From contig JBITNC010000001.1 of NCBI GenBank assembly GCA_050084985.1, positions 80,228,001 to 80,292,000 of the forward strand: a stretch of 64,000 bases of DNA, given 5' to 3'. Below the pieces are notes generated by a model. The model was not told the origin of the DNA. It worked only from the letters and a program-made list of their open reading frames with translations, and ran no database searches. Origin of the DNA: Nageia nagi. Taxonomy: Eukaryota; Pinophyta. The stretch's first letter is position 1. Each line of letters opens with the position of its first letter. Below, piece by piece: positions 47,084 to 58,680 of the stretch. The translations under genes and the position numbers were made by a program.

Positions 47084-49050
47084 TTGATAGATATATTTAA
47101 TAGAGTAGAAGAAGTCATAGAGAGAGCACATTCTAGAAATAGAATCATTGTTGAATCAAAAATAGAGTCTCTCTACGAAAAAATTGATTTATTGGTTTTA
47201 AAAGTAGAACCAAAGAAAACTACTTCTTATTGGGAACCCAAAGAGTCCAGCCATGACTCTGCCTCTTCTTCTGAGACTTCTGCTAGTACCCAAACCTAGT
47301 GTAAAGTAAAACAGTTGGCTGAAAAGTTGCTTTTAGTTGAGTATACCAAAAAAGCACTTGAAAAAGATTTTCTACCAGATAAAAAGGTGAATATGGCATA
47401 ATCTCATATGTTTGAGATTTTTAATGATGAAAAAGGTTAAGGAGAAACTTCTCAAGCCCAACCTTTGAATAGTACAGCAAGAACTCAAAATCTTTAGCTT
47501 TCCTATTATAAGATTAAATGTAAATCACCAGAATAAATATGAGAAATGATCCATGGTATTTTAGGATGGTCTAACAACCACATAGAATAGTTAAACAAGG
47601 ATCCTTACACTACAACTTAGCAAGTAGCTATTGGATTTGTTGGTATTTTAAAAGAGTGGTGGGATAACATCATGGAACAAAATCAGAGATTAATTTTATA
47701 GAATAGTATAGTTGGCCTTTGCAATACTATTATAGCATAATTTATTGGAAGTTTAGAACAAAATTTTGAGATTACCAAACAAAAATTCATGTCAGCTCGA
47801 ATTTGTGACATGAGTAAACTTAAAAAATATTAGTGTAAAATGTAAGGATGGTACTACAATTCTAGCTAGATACATAATGCATTAATGAAAATAAGGTACA
47901 TTGAATCCTTTTCTGAATTCTTCAGAGAGGCTTATAAAAAGAACATTACTATTTTAGGTCTTAATAAAGAAACACTTTTTTTTGCTCAAATCAATTAAAT
48001 TATTAATCAGACACAGAGAGTTGTGTCTAGAGCAGAGAAAAAAAAAGAATTAAAAAAGTAACATAAGCTTTTGGGAACTTCATTCTATCAAGAAAATATG
48101 AAAGAAGACTTTGATTGTTATTATGAACCAAAAAAAAAAGTTTCTCAAAGGTAAACAGTTTCATAAGTCTTACAAGTTTTTCAAATGCATAGATTGTAAA
48201 AATTATAGTACATCTTACAAGAAAACTCCATGGCATAAAAAGAGAAAAGTCTTTCATAAGCAATCTCATTTTTCAAAGAAACATATTAAGTGTTTTATCT
48301 GTAATGGGTCACATTATGCTATAAAGTGTCCTCAGAAAGTAAAATCTAGTGCTTAAAGAAAGGTTAACATGATTTCTTCTTTAGATATATGTGAATCAGA
48401 TTATCAATTAGTGTTATATACAAGTGGATTTGATTCTGATATTATATATAGTTCAGATGAATTTGTAAACCTTAATAAGCAAAATTCTAATTCTTCTTCC
48501 AACATTGATTCTAATGTAGATTTCCAGATCCATATGTTCAACCTCAGTAAACCTACTATTCTTGATATCTTAGAATAGCTTCAATAGGCTCAAGAGCATT
48601 TAAAAAAGGTTCCCTATTACGATCTTACTCAAAAAACTTATTATGAAAATCTAATTAGGTCCTTATAGAATTAGTATTTCAATGCTTTGTCAACTCAGTA
48701 TTCTACATCTGCAACATAGAAATGTGGTGAATTAGCAACTTCTTCCTCTACAGAAATGGTAAAATAATTTGCTACTTCTGAGCATTATAAGTTTTGCACT
48801 TGTAATGAGTATATGATGTCCCAAGGTTTACTTAAACCTAAAATTAAAAAAGTTTCATTAAGAAAAGAAACACACTATCTAGATATTCTTAGAAAGCAAC
48901 AGTTTGCAGAAAGAACAGAGTGGAAGATAAATAGAATAGAAAAATTGTAGAACTTCCTCAGAAAGGTAAAAGTTGAGTTTAAAGATCTGTTAAAAGAAGA
49001 AGATTACAATGAAGTAATTCTATATGAAACAGAATTAACAACAGCGATTT
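47084..49050 (+). pseudogene. Pararetrovirus gag/coat-protein-like region
   Basis: Starts with a charged, coiled-coil-like segment (47,084-47,299) and runs through acidic and Ser-rich parts, with many stops, to a Lys/His-rich basic block. At 48,291-48,329 is a zinc knuckle whose Cys-Cys-His-Cys spacing is 2-3-4 instead of the usual 2-4-4, so one residue may be deleted. The part after the knuckle (48,369-49,050) is acidic, Ser-rich and then Lys-rich. It corresponds to the nucleic-acid-binding capsid region of these viruses. It is non-functional. Confidence 0.7.
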
Positions 49051-49079
49051 CTTAGAATCAAAGCCTTCCCACAAAAGCT

Positions 49080-50970
49080 ACAAATCTTAATATAAATTTT
49101 GTCAAACACACTTATTCCCCTGTTTGCACCATGATAATCAAAATTGATGGTTTTAAAGCTTACAATCTTGATGCTCTCATTGATATAGGAGGAGAATGCA
49201 GTTTGGCATGAAGAAATGTAATCCTATAAGATCTTTGGATAGCAGATAAGGTTGGTCTAACTTTTAACTCTAAAAAATCTATATCCAATCTTTTTGCAAA
49301 AGTACCCTTTAAAGTTGGTGAAAAAATAGTACTCTTCAAGCTTGTGCAACATGAAATGAAAAATTATGATCTAATGATAGGTTATGATAATATGTCTAAG
49401 TTAATACCCTTCAACATTACAACAAATAATTATTTAAAATTATGAGTCAAGTTGCCATTGAAAAGCTTTTAAGAGTTTACTATTTTAGTCTAAGATCCAA
49501 AGCCAAAGATTAAGAACACAGATTGGATTTCAACATCCATAAATCTCAATTTTTTAAATTTGAATGAGCTAATAAAAAAAATAAAGGCTAATCTGTGCTC
49601 TAAAGATCCTATTGCATTTCAACATAGAAAAGTTCATGAATGTGGGATAGAATTAAAGCTTGAAGAAAAGAATGGATAAAAGGTAGAGCCCAAATTTAAG
49701 GTTCATCATATTGGTTCAAACCTTATTTGAGAAAAGAATGAGATTAAGAAATTTTTGATTTGTTAGCAAAAGGGTTAATAGAAAAATCAAATTCTCCTTT
49801 GGCTTGTACAACATTTTATATAAATAAAAGGTTAGAGGGAAAAGTAATAAATTATAAACCTCTTAACAAATAGGTATTACCAATACAACATCCTATTCCA
49901 TCCAAAGATGAGTTGTTAAGAAGACTTCAAAAAATTGCTATTTTTTCAAATTTTGATCTCAAGTTTGGTTTTTGGTAAATCTCTCTTAAACTGTCACATA
50001 GGTACAAAATAGCATTTGTGGTATCTAGACAATAGTATCAGTGGACTGTGCTTCCATTTGGACTTAAAATAGCTCTTATTTTTCAAAAAATCATGGATGA
50101 TATCTTTGAATCCTATCATTCTTTCATTTGTGTATATATTGATGATATTCTTGTATTTAGCAAAGATGTGAAATAGCATTTAAAACATCTTGAGTAGTTT
50201 CATGATATTTGCTATGAAAATGGTTTAGTACTGAGAAGATCAAAAAGTGTGTTTTGTATAAAAGAAGTTCAATTTCTCAAATTCCATAATTAAAGTTGGA
50301 AAAGTACAGTTACAAAATCATATTTTTGAAAAGATCAAAAACTTTCTAGATGAGATTCTCATAGTTAATTAACTTTAGCAATTTCTTGGTTGTGTAAATT
50401 ATGTGTCTGGTTATTATCAAGCTATTACATCTAATTGAAAGTTGTTAAATACCAGACTCAAGAAAAATGCTCCTTCTTGGACTCCTACAATGACTAAAGC
50501 AGTCAAAAGAATCAAAGATAAATGTTCTAAACCACCTCCTATGTCTCTCCTTAGATCCATTTTAAAGTAATTGAAATAGATGTAAGTGATAAGTTTTGGA
50601 ATGCTATTCTGAAAGAAAAAACAAAAATAGGTGAAAAAATTTGCAAGTATGCTTCTAGTAGTTTTTTTGGAGCTTAGTTAAGATATCCTTCTCCTCATAA
50701 GGAAATTCTTGTAGCAATAAAAGCAATTAAATCATTTCAGTTCTTTATTTAGTTTGAAAAGTTTATTCTAAGATCTAATTTGAATAATATGAAGGGATTT
50801 CTAAGTAAAAAGTTTGATAAAGCTTCAGACAGTAACAAAATGCTAAGGTGGAGTTTGTGGTTTGATGACTATGATATCACTTTTGAGTATATTTCAGGAG
50901 TTAAAAACTCTATTGAGATTTTCTTACTCAAGAATACCATGTCAGTATGGTTACACATTGGAGAGCTAAA
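49080..50970 (+). pseudogene. Pararetrovirus protease, reverse transcriptase and RNase H
   Basis: The protease active-site region is at about 49,180-49,200, where the catalytic Asp is followed by Ile-Gly instead of Thr/Ser-Gly. Reverse transcriptase spans about 49,720-50,290. Its active-site YIDD is at 50,135-50,146, and a frame change is needed before it. RNase H follows at about 50,560-50,970 with an Asp in the first catalytic position (near 50,583). Stops, mostly TAG and TAA, interrupt all three domains. The segments are described as they stand. Confidence 0.8.
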
Positions 50971-50979
50971 TAGATAGTC

Positions 50980-51715
50980 ATAAGCACTTTGTCAAAACTA
51001 TTTGAAGTATACTAAAGGAACTCTACATCTTGGTATACACATGAGCTATTCATTGAACAAAGAATGGCTATTTCTTTACCAGATGGAAGAATTATTAATG
51101 TTCCTAGCATATATCCCATACATATCAATATTGTTAACCATTTAATGGGATCTAGAGCTTTATTATGCCATCTAAGAGATATATATTGCAAACATTATTG
51201 ATATAATATAAATGAAGATTATTTTATAAGAAGGATAATAATTTTCATAAATAGGATTCATGGCATTTATCAATGGCCAACTCAAGATCCAAATCTTGAA
51301 ATTAAGATTAATGGGTTCAAACTCATTTACAAACCGTACAAAGGATATTTCTTTACCCTTCTTACTTATCAAAATTCCATATTTTCTCATAATTATTTTG
51401 TAAGGTTTGGTATAGGTTTAAGAGATAATTCTGGAGAAATTTTTTATTAGTTCAAAGAATGGTTTATGAAGTTTGGCTTAATAGTTGACCACTTTCCTCC
51501 TCAATATCATGATCTTACACCTCATTACCATTTCAAAATGATGATTGACATCCATGCCACCTGGCTGTTTCAATGGAAGTGGATAATTGAGAATCAAATC
51601 CTTACAGATGAATCACTTATTAAAGTCTTTTCAAAATAGATTGAAACAAAGTGGTATCCAACTCAGCAATGCATTCGTAAAGCATGGTAGGCCTTTTAAC
51701 CCATGTTAAATAATA
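50980..51715 (+). pseudogene. Pararetrovirus C-terminal region of unknown function
   Basis: After RNase H, about 200 colinear codons continue on the plus strand with few stops (51,140-51,690), rich in Tyr, Phe and Trp. The density of aromatic residues and the continuity suggest real former coding sequence, but I do not recognise the domain. The 72-codon minus-strand frame at 51,172-51,390 is antisense. Confidence 0.5.
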
Positions 51716-52010
51716 TTGGTTGATAATTTGATTTGGTTAAATCAAATCGGGAGTGCCCATCATAGCATCCTTATCCACTCAGGGTGTGAGTGGGAATAAA
51801 TTTATTATAAGTGGCTTGCTTTAAGTTACATCAAGTTACCATACAAAATATGGTGTAGCTTTAATAGCTTATATTTAGATTTAAGAAATATTTATTATAA
51901 TCTGTTGATCCATATTTGAGCCATTATAAATAAAGCATTCAAGCTCATTTGTGATTGCCTTATAAATATGGTGTAGTTAAGAGGCCTTGTATTTGTGGAC
52001 TAGTTTGTGT
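51716..52010 (+). promoter_or_regulatory. Possible intergenic promoter/polyadenylation region of the pararetrovirus
   Basis: Non-coding. It contains TATAAATAAAG (about 51,926-51,936), which combines a TATA box with an AATAAA signal, and a second TATAAATA at 51,961. Caulimovirids carry one such intergenic promoter/poly(A) region, so this could be it. The call rests on position and motifs only. Confidence 0.35.
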
Positions 52011-52848
52011 CTATATTAGATGTATGTTTTTGCATCTACATTGTGTTTTTTTGGTAGTTTTTTATTGCCTTGTTAGGTTCCTTCACAAGTCTCATAGCCC
52101 AACTCATGCTTTCTATCCTTTTCCTTAAGGTAGCTTATTTGAGTCCTTCGTGGATCTTATGGTGGTCTTCCCATTACCTTATCTTGTGACTTGCCATTTC
52201 TTCTTGTCAGAATTAAGGGGGGATTTTCAACTACAAATGCTTCCTCTTTTTTTATGGATCTCAACATACGAGCTCCAAGCTTGGTTCTCTAATGATGTGT
52301 ACTTTATTCTTTACATACAGGCTCCTCTCTTGGCTCTCTAATGATGTGTGCTCCTTATTCTCCATGGTATATAAGCTCCTCACTTATCTCTTGGCCTGGC
52401 TCTCTAATGACATGTTCATAAGAATTATGCTAATTTTTTTGTTTATGGTCTACTAGTTGCATTGTCAATATACTTTTCATAGTGGAGTTCATGCCCTATT
52501 TTTAGGTTGAGGGACTCTCTTTGTTGGTGTTGATTGAGTAGTGTTGTGTGGCTTGCTCCTGCATATTGGTAGCTCTTTGATCCTAATTTCTTTGAAGGTT
52601 CTTCACCTTCTAGCTTATATTTGTTCGTTGGCATCACTATACCGGATTCAATGAGCATGATTTCTTGAGATGTGATGGAAGTTATCCACCTTGTTGCTCT
52701 TCTCTCTCTCTTTTAAGGGGGATTTTTTCTTATGGGTTTTCTCCTTTTCTCTACTTGTGAGAGATTTTTTTTACATGAGTACCTAATCATGCCTTGTTGC
52801 TAGGACTCATTTTTTTATAAATGTGCCACTTTACCTCCTTGTTCACTT
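52011..52848 (+). other. 3' untranslated part of a Copia-like element, no gene assigned
   Basis: Contains imperfect repeats of GGCTCTCTAATGATGTG (52,285-52,420) and leads into a polypurine tract. A 71-codon minus-strand frame at 52,443-52,658 is of uncertain meaning. No reverse transcriptase precedes it, so the element is represented only by its 3' end. Confidence 0.4.
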
Positions 52849-52856
52849 AAGGGGGG
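52849..52856 (+). promoter_or_regulatory. Polypurine tract of the Copia 3' end
   Basis: AAGGGGGG directly before TGTTAGAGTATATTATAC, a typical Copia polypurine tract and LTR start. Confidence 0.65.
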
Positions 52857-53110
52857 TGTTAGAGTATATTATACTTGGTATAATATGTGCTTAAGTTATC
52901 TAGGAGTATTTTATTCTTTATTCCTAGGTTTAATTATTTGTTATTTTGTTATGATTAGATCATAACAAATATTTATCATCTTTTGGATTTTATCCTCATG
53001 CATGGTTATCATTCATTTGTCCACTAGCTTGTACTTTGCCCTATTTATTTGGGCTGTACTTCATTATATAATATCAATTCTTATATTTCCTTTCACTCAA
53101 CTTCTTATCT
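52857..53110 (+). repeat. Putative Copia 3' LTR, right edge approximate
   Basis: Starts TGTTAGAG and has an inverted repeat TATTATACTTGGTATAATA near its start. It continues with AT-rich promoter-like sequence (ATTATATAATATC at about 53,063). Only one copy is present. Confidence 0.45.
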
Positions 53111-54186
53111 TGGACCTATCTACTAAGGTTAAAAGTAGTCCCTATAATTAATTTAACTTTCACCCCTTGTATATAGTTCCCTTTTTACTAAAAGTTTTTG
53201 TGAATCATGTTTGGTTTATATATGATAACATTGAAATTTTTAGATCTCTATGCTTTCAGTAGATGATTCGAATTAAATGCAAAGGTCATAATACTTAGAA
53301 CCAAGAAGTAATCAACATTAAGAGTCTCCTTTTAATATATGATTTATTTAAACTATTCTAAGGTAATGATATTTTCACATTCACATGTTTATACTCTTGA
53401 TGGAAGACTATTAATATAAAGTTAAAGATCACATTTATCTATACTTTAAGATTATACAATAAGAACCTCTTTTGTTAATTTTACCATATATTTCCTAAGT
53501 TAACTTTAAGATCCCATATAAGCATAAAATACAAAATTATCACATAAGGATAAATAAGTAATATAACCCTAAATAAGGGTCCCTTTACAATGTTAATATA
53601 CATCAAAATTGATCTCAAGGGTCTTCAACATATCTTGTTCTCATGATGTAAGTCCTTCCATATTTGTCTTCAAGCTTCTTCCAAGAATCGAAAGGGATTG
53701 GGTTCAATACTAGGAAGAGTGGAGGATCAAGATAACCCTTTGAATTCTTGACCATGATGCAAATGAATTATGACATCTCATTCTTTAAAAGTATTCAAAA
53801 AACCTCAAGAGGATTTTCATCCTTTCCAAGGTTACCTCCCTTCCTTGGGCATATGGTAGTTTATTTACACAAAAATCTTTCTCAAAATTAAATCTATAAA
53901 CATCTCATATCACACATAATTCATACATCTTACTTTTTCTTAGTCAATAAATATGTTTTCATAAAAAATTCAATAAAGTTTGTATATTAATTCTATTTAA
54001 AAACTAGATACTTATAGTCATCTCTTACATATTTCAAAATTTAGTATCTATTAATAAATTTCATTTAACCATACCAATGAAATATAAATTTTCCTAAATG
54101 TGGATATACAATTCTTCTATTAAATATTTATTTAAACATTGGCTGCCTTCTATCATTATTTTTACTATAAATCAAATATAGAGGAA
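53111..54186. other. No gene assigned
   Basis: AT-rich. One coding-like minus-strand segment of about 45 codons (roughly 53,757-53,612) reads GYLDPPLFLVLNPIPFDSW and continues without stops, but matches no family I know. Confidence 0.4.
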
Positions 54187-55871
54187 TGTTGAACTATGTG
54201 TGACATTGAGAGGGGGAGTAAATTAGTGTACCCTAATACTTAACACAAAATAAAAAAATTAAACTCAAAATAATCACACAAATTGCACCACACAACACAA
54301 GATTTATAGTGGAAACTTAATGTGGGGAAAAACACTCTTCAAAGGACTATTTGGACTCCCATTGAAATCCAGTCTCAAAAGTATGGTTGAATTTTACAAT
54401 ATTTTTATAGCACCAACTACAAGGAGCACCAACCTTGGAATTTAGCAACACTTACTTCAAGGAACACCAACCCCTGTTGACAAGCACCAACTTAAAAAAT
54501 CTAAAATTCTCTAATAAAAATTATAAATCTTGTCACAAGACCATGAGTAGTCTAGTTTATAAAATCTTCTTCTCTAAAATCTTGTCATAGTCTACACACT
54601 GATAATCATGCTTCATACATACTGATAAATCCAAACATACTATCTAAAAACTCATTTTGAACACACCCAAAACAAAAACCCTTTATTCAACCAAAACCCT
54701 TTTCTTGCAACTCAATCAAAACCCTCCTCTGCAACCTGCAAATAAAAACTCCACCCCAAAGAAATGTAAAATTCTCAAATATTTTTGTAACTAAAAAAGT
54801 AGGAAAAAAGAGCTCTAAAGGTATTTTTGAAGAGCCATAACTTTTTACTAATTAAACCATTTAAATCAAAATTTGGACCACATATTCTCCATATAATCAA
54901 ATACATTATGTAAACATTTTAAGGTCTACATCCTTATATTTTTTACATAGCACTTCTTAAAAAATATCCTCCGATGAAGATTTGCAAACATTTCGTTAAA
55001 TAGTTTGCATAACAAGTCTGGAAAAAATAGAAAAAAATGATCTTAGACCTATTTTTTGAAAGCCATAACTTTTTATTATGAATAGTTTGCATAACAAGTC
55101 TGGTATATTCATCTATGATCACCATGAATTTCATTATCCAAGTCCTCTTGGATAGCATTTTGTCAAACACTTCATATGCTTAGTTTTGTGCCTATTAGAG
55201 ATTCTCATACTTTAGGACCTCAAATTGAGATGATTCAAAATATAAAGTTACTCATCTCACCAAGTTATACATGTACAAAATTTGAAATTCTAAATTTGAA
55301 GACTTCGAGACCCCAAAACAACCATCCAACTATTCCATGACTTGCCAAAATTCGTGCTTAGAATTGGGAAAAGTTATAAAGTGGCATTTTATAGCTTGTA
55401 CTATTTTTGCTTTGATTATTGGATTGATCTAAAATTTGTACCAAATATTCTTTGTATATATTAATATATTTATTTTAAATTTTATACTCTGAATCATCAC
55501 TGTTTACTCGCAATTTGACTTGTACAAAGCCAATTTCACCCAAATTTTTTAACTATTCCAAAATCCATAATAGTTCATGAAACCAAAATATCATGGAATT
55601 TGATGATTCCAATGTTGCACACAACTTTTTTTATCATCCCAAAAACTTATCCAAACCATCTTTGGCTTTTTATCACCTTTCTTTTGCATTTTGGCCCCCT
55701 TGACAGCTTTTGGTACCTCGTGACAACTTTGTCCCTTTGTTGTTTTTGCATTCGATAACTTTGCAAATCTTGTTGATGTCATTTATTTGACATGTGCAAC
55801 CATGGAAACCATATGCATAGTGATCTCATCATGTTGATAATAATGACAACACCGTTACACCATACTCAACA
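54187..55871 (-). repeat. 3' LTR of Copia 2
   Basis: On the plus strand it runs from TGTTGAACTATG to ...CTCAACA, so both ends are TG/CA. It is about 1.7 kb. It carries GAGAGGGGGAGTAAATTAG near the left edge as in Copia 1, and an internal partial duplication of AATAGTTTGCATAACAAGTC (about 54,998 and 55,082). A 63-codon frame at 55,591-55,782 is within the LTR. Confidence 0.75.
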
Positions 55872-55885
55872 ATCTCTTCCTTTGG
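55872..55885 (-). promoter_or_regulatory. Polypurine tract of Copia 2
   Basis: On the minus strand CCAAAGGAAGAGAT runs straight into TGTTGAG, matching the usual Copia tract-LTR junction. Confidence 0.7.
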
Positions 55886-56049
55886 AATTATTAGCAACAC
55901 AAATGCAAAAACCTATTACTCTTCTCCCCCTATGACAAAAAATACAAAAGGGTGCCTTGGACTCCCCCTGAGTCCATACACACAATACTTAGGTGTAAAT
56001 TATACAAGAGAAAAAAGATAATAAAGTACAAAATTACTCCCCCTAATAT

Positions 56050-57560
56050 TGTGCACCCAAAAACTATTTTATTGCCTAGGCAATGTCACCACTCATAATT
56101 TCTTTCATAGGTACTCAAAAACATCCTTGGGTAATGGTTTAATGAAGATATTTACTACTTGCTCTGATTTGAGAACAAATTCCAAATTTATCTCTTCTTC
56201 TACAATATTTTCCTTCAAAAAATGGTACCAAATGGTAATGTATTTTGTTATTGAATGCATGATCAGATTCTTGGAAATATTGATTGCACTTGTATTATCA
56301 CACATAACTAAAATGGATTCAATGATCTAAATACCTAGATCCTTAATCATTTATTTCATCTACAAAATATGTATAAAGCATGATGTCATTGTTATGTACT
56401 TTATTTCCATTATGGACAATGATGACAATTCCTATTTATTGATATACCAACTAACAAGATTATTGCCCAAGTAAAATGCACCACCATTGGTGCTCTTCAT
56501 ATCATATACACACCCTTCCTAATCAGCATCTAAGAAAGCAATGAGTGTGAAATCCTTCCCCTTGGGATACCATAGGCCATAGTCTAATGTACCTTTGAGG
56601 TGCCAAAAAATTTACTTTAGTACAATCACATGCATCTCCTTTGGATTTAGCTGAAATCATGCAACCATGAACACTTCTTGAAGTATGTCAAGTCTATTAG
56701 CTATCAAATATAATAAGCTCCCAATCATTGACCTATACATAGTCTGATCCATTGATAGGGACTTATCATCCTTGCTAAGCTTGCAATCTATTTTCATAGG
56801 AGTGCTAACAAGCTTGAAATCCTCCATAGTGAACTTTTTCAGCATCTCCTTACATACTTGATTTGTGAAATAAAAATTCCATACTTCAACTGATTAACTT
56901 GCAAACTAAGAAAATATAAAATTTCACCTATCATTGATATCTCAAACTTTGTTTGCATTTGGTTAATAAAATCTTTGCACATTTCATCCTTACTACCTTC
57001 AAAAATAATATCATCAACATAAACCACAATGATAACTTGATAATTATTTTCAAATTTAATGTAGAGATTACTATCCATCATACCCTTTTTGAAACCCATT
57101 GATAAAGATATGCATCAAGCTAGAGTACCATGCCTAGGATGCCTATTTTAGACCATAAAGTGATTTTTTTAATTTGCACATAAAATCTAAGTTTTTACTT
57201 ATTTGAAATTCATATGGTTGCTCAATGTAGACTTCCTCCTCAATATTTCCATTAAAAAATGCTAATTTTGCATGCATATGATAAACCTTATAGTTCTTAT
57301 ACACTGCCAAAGCAAGAAACATGTAGATAGCCTCTAATCCATCTACATGAGTAAAGGTTTCTTCAAAATCAATACCTTCAACCTAAGCATACCCTTTGTA
57401 AACCAAACTTGCTTTGTTTCTTATCACTTTCCCATCTTCATTAAGCTTTTTGGAAAAAACCCACTTGGTGCCAATCACATTTTTGTTCTTGGACCTTTGT
57501 ACCAACTTCCAAGTCTAATTATTTTCAATCTACTCTAACTCCTCATACATTGCCTTGATC
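56050..57560 (-). pseudogene. Copia 2 reverse transcriptase and RNase H
   Basis: The best frame (56,839-57,099) reads GFKKGMMDSNLYIK, the active site VVYVDDIIF, and FEISMIGEILYFLSLQV. The next frame (56,657-56,845) reads FKLVSTPMKIDCKL and MYRSMIGSLLYL. The RNase H end (56,105-56,305) reads CDNTSAINISKN, then KYITIWYHFLKE, with the last block EQVVNIFIKPLPKD. These are standard Copia landmarks. The N-terminal RT part up to about 57,560 is readable with frame changes. The active site is preserved, the rest broken. Confidence 0.87.
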
Positions 57561-57839
57561 TAACTCTCATCCTAACTTACCTCTGCAACATTCTTTGGTT
57601 CTATACTTGAAATAAGGGATTACATTCTTATTGTTCTTTCGTATGAACTCCACTACTCGGGTTTCCAATTATTTGATCATTTGGATGATCCTTTTGCCAT
57701 TCACCTATTTTATGTTTTTGATTTTTCTCCATATCTAAATCACTATGTGATTCACTAGAGACATTCTTTGATTGCTTTTTTGGTTATTCGTCCACCTCAT
57801 CTACCTCAATGTATTCTTGATAAATCAAAAATATTTCAT

Positions 57840-58680
57840 CATCATCTTTTGAAGGTATTCTCATCTTATCAATCTTGACATTTGCACTCTCAATAATTTT
57901 TGTGAGTATTTTATTGTAACACTTATAAGTCTTGATTTTTTTTTAGTAACCAAGGAATATACCTTCATCCATTCTATTATCAAATTTGCCAAGATTTAAT
58001 TCCATCTTCTTGATGTAGCACTTACTCCCAAATACTTTGAAGTATCTTTTTGATGCCTTTTTTTTGAACCATAACTCATAAGGTGTATTACTCTCATGAG
58101 GTCTCAACATACACATTTTCTAAATATAAACCATTGTGTGGAATTATTTCCAAATCCTATTAGCTATGTTGCTTTCTATAAGCATTATTCATGCACTTTC
58201 TTAAACTAACTTGTTCTTTCTTTCCACCACACCATTTTGTTGAGGTGTCCTTGCTGTAGGAAATTATCTCCTAATATCATACTTGTGATAAAACTCATTA
58301 AAATCATTTGAAATAAACTCACCTCCTCTATCTGATCTCAAACATTTGATCCTCCTCCTAACCTAATTTTTTGTTTGGTTCTTAAAGGTCTTAAATTTTT
58401 TAAGTGCTTCTAACTTGTGTTTCAAAAACAATATCCATGTCATCCTAGAATAATTATCTATGCATAACATGAAGTACTTATCTTCATTTATACTTTGCAT
58501 CCTCATAAGACAACATAAATTAGTATGAAAAAGCTATAGGAATTTGCTAGAATAATACTCCTTTGTCTTGAAAGTGGATCTGGTGAGCTTACCCTATTGA
58601 CATGAAGAATAAATATTTCTTATGTGTTATTATTCTTTTGATACTTATTTAAGTTGGGAAATGAATTTGAAGAGCATTCA
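57840..58680 (-). pseudogene. Copia 2 integrase
   Basis: Minus-strand reading gives SSCQ-GKLTRSTFKTKEYY, CIDNYSRMTWILFLKHKLEA, CLRSDRGGEFISNDF, TPQQNGVVERKNKLV and DEGIFLGY. As in Copia 1, the first catalytic Asp position reads Asn (FHTNL). The second Asp and the Glu are present. Sequence before the SSCQ block is lost at about 58.68 kb, so the zinc domain is incomplete. Confidence 0.85.

Larger units (their letters stand above)
47060..51715 (+). mobile_element. Endogenous pararetrovirus (Caulimoviridae-type), defective
   Basis: Plus-strand order: a gag/coat-like region with a zinc knuckle, an aspartic protease, reverse transcriptase with YIDD, and RNase H. No integrase and no flanking LTRs were seen. 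Lack of integrase, together with the RT type, separates it from the LTR elements nearby and fits Caulimoviridae. Stops and frame changes run throughout. No movement-protein region was recognised before 47,060. It is an old, dead integration, annotated as found. Assignment to a genus is not attempted. Confidence 0.8.
54187..58680 (-). mobile_element. Copia 2: 3' half of a minus-strand Ty1/Copia element
   Basis: Minus-strand order from 58.68 kb downward: integrase, reverse transcriptase, RNase H, polypurine tract, LTR (54,187-55,871). Protease, gag, primer site and 5' LTR are not found to the right of 58.68 kb. Many stops are present. It is clearly a different element from Copia 1 but of the same general type, sharing LTR landmarks. 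Confidence 0.85.
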
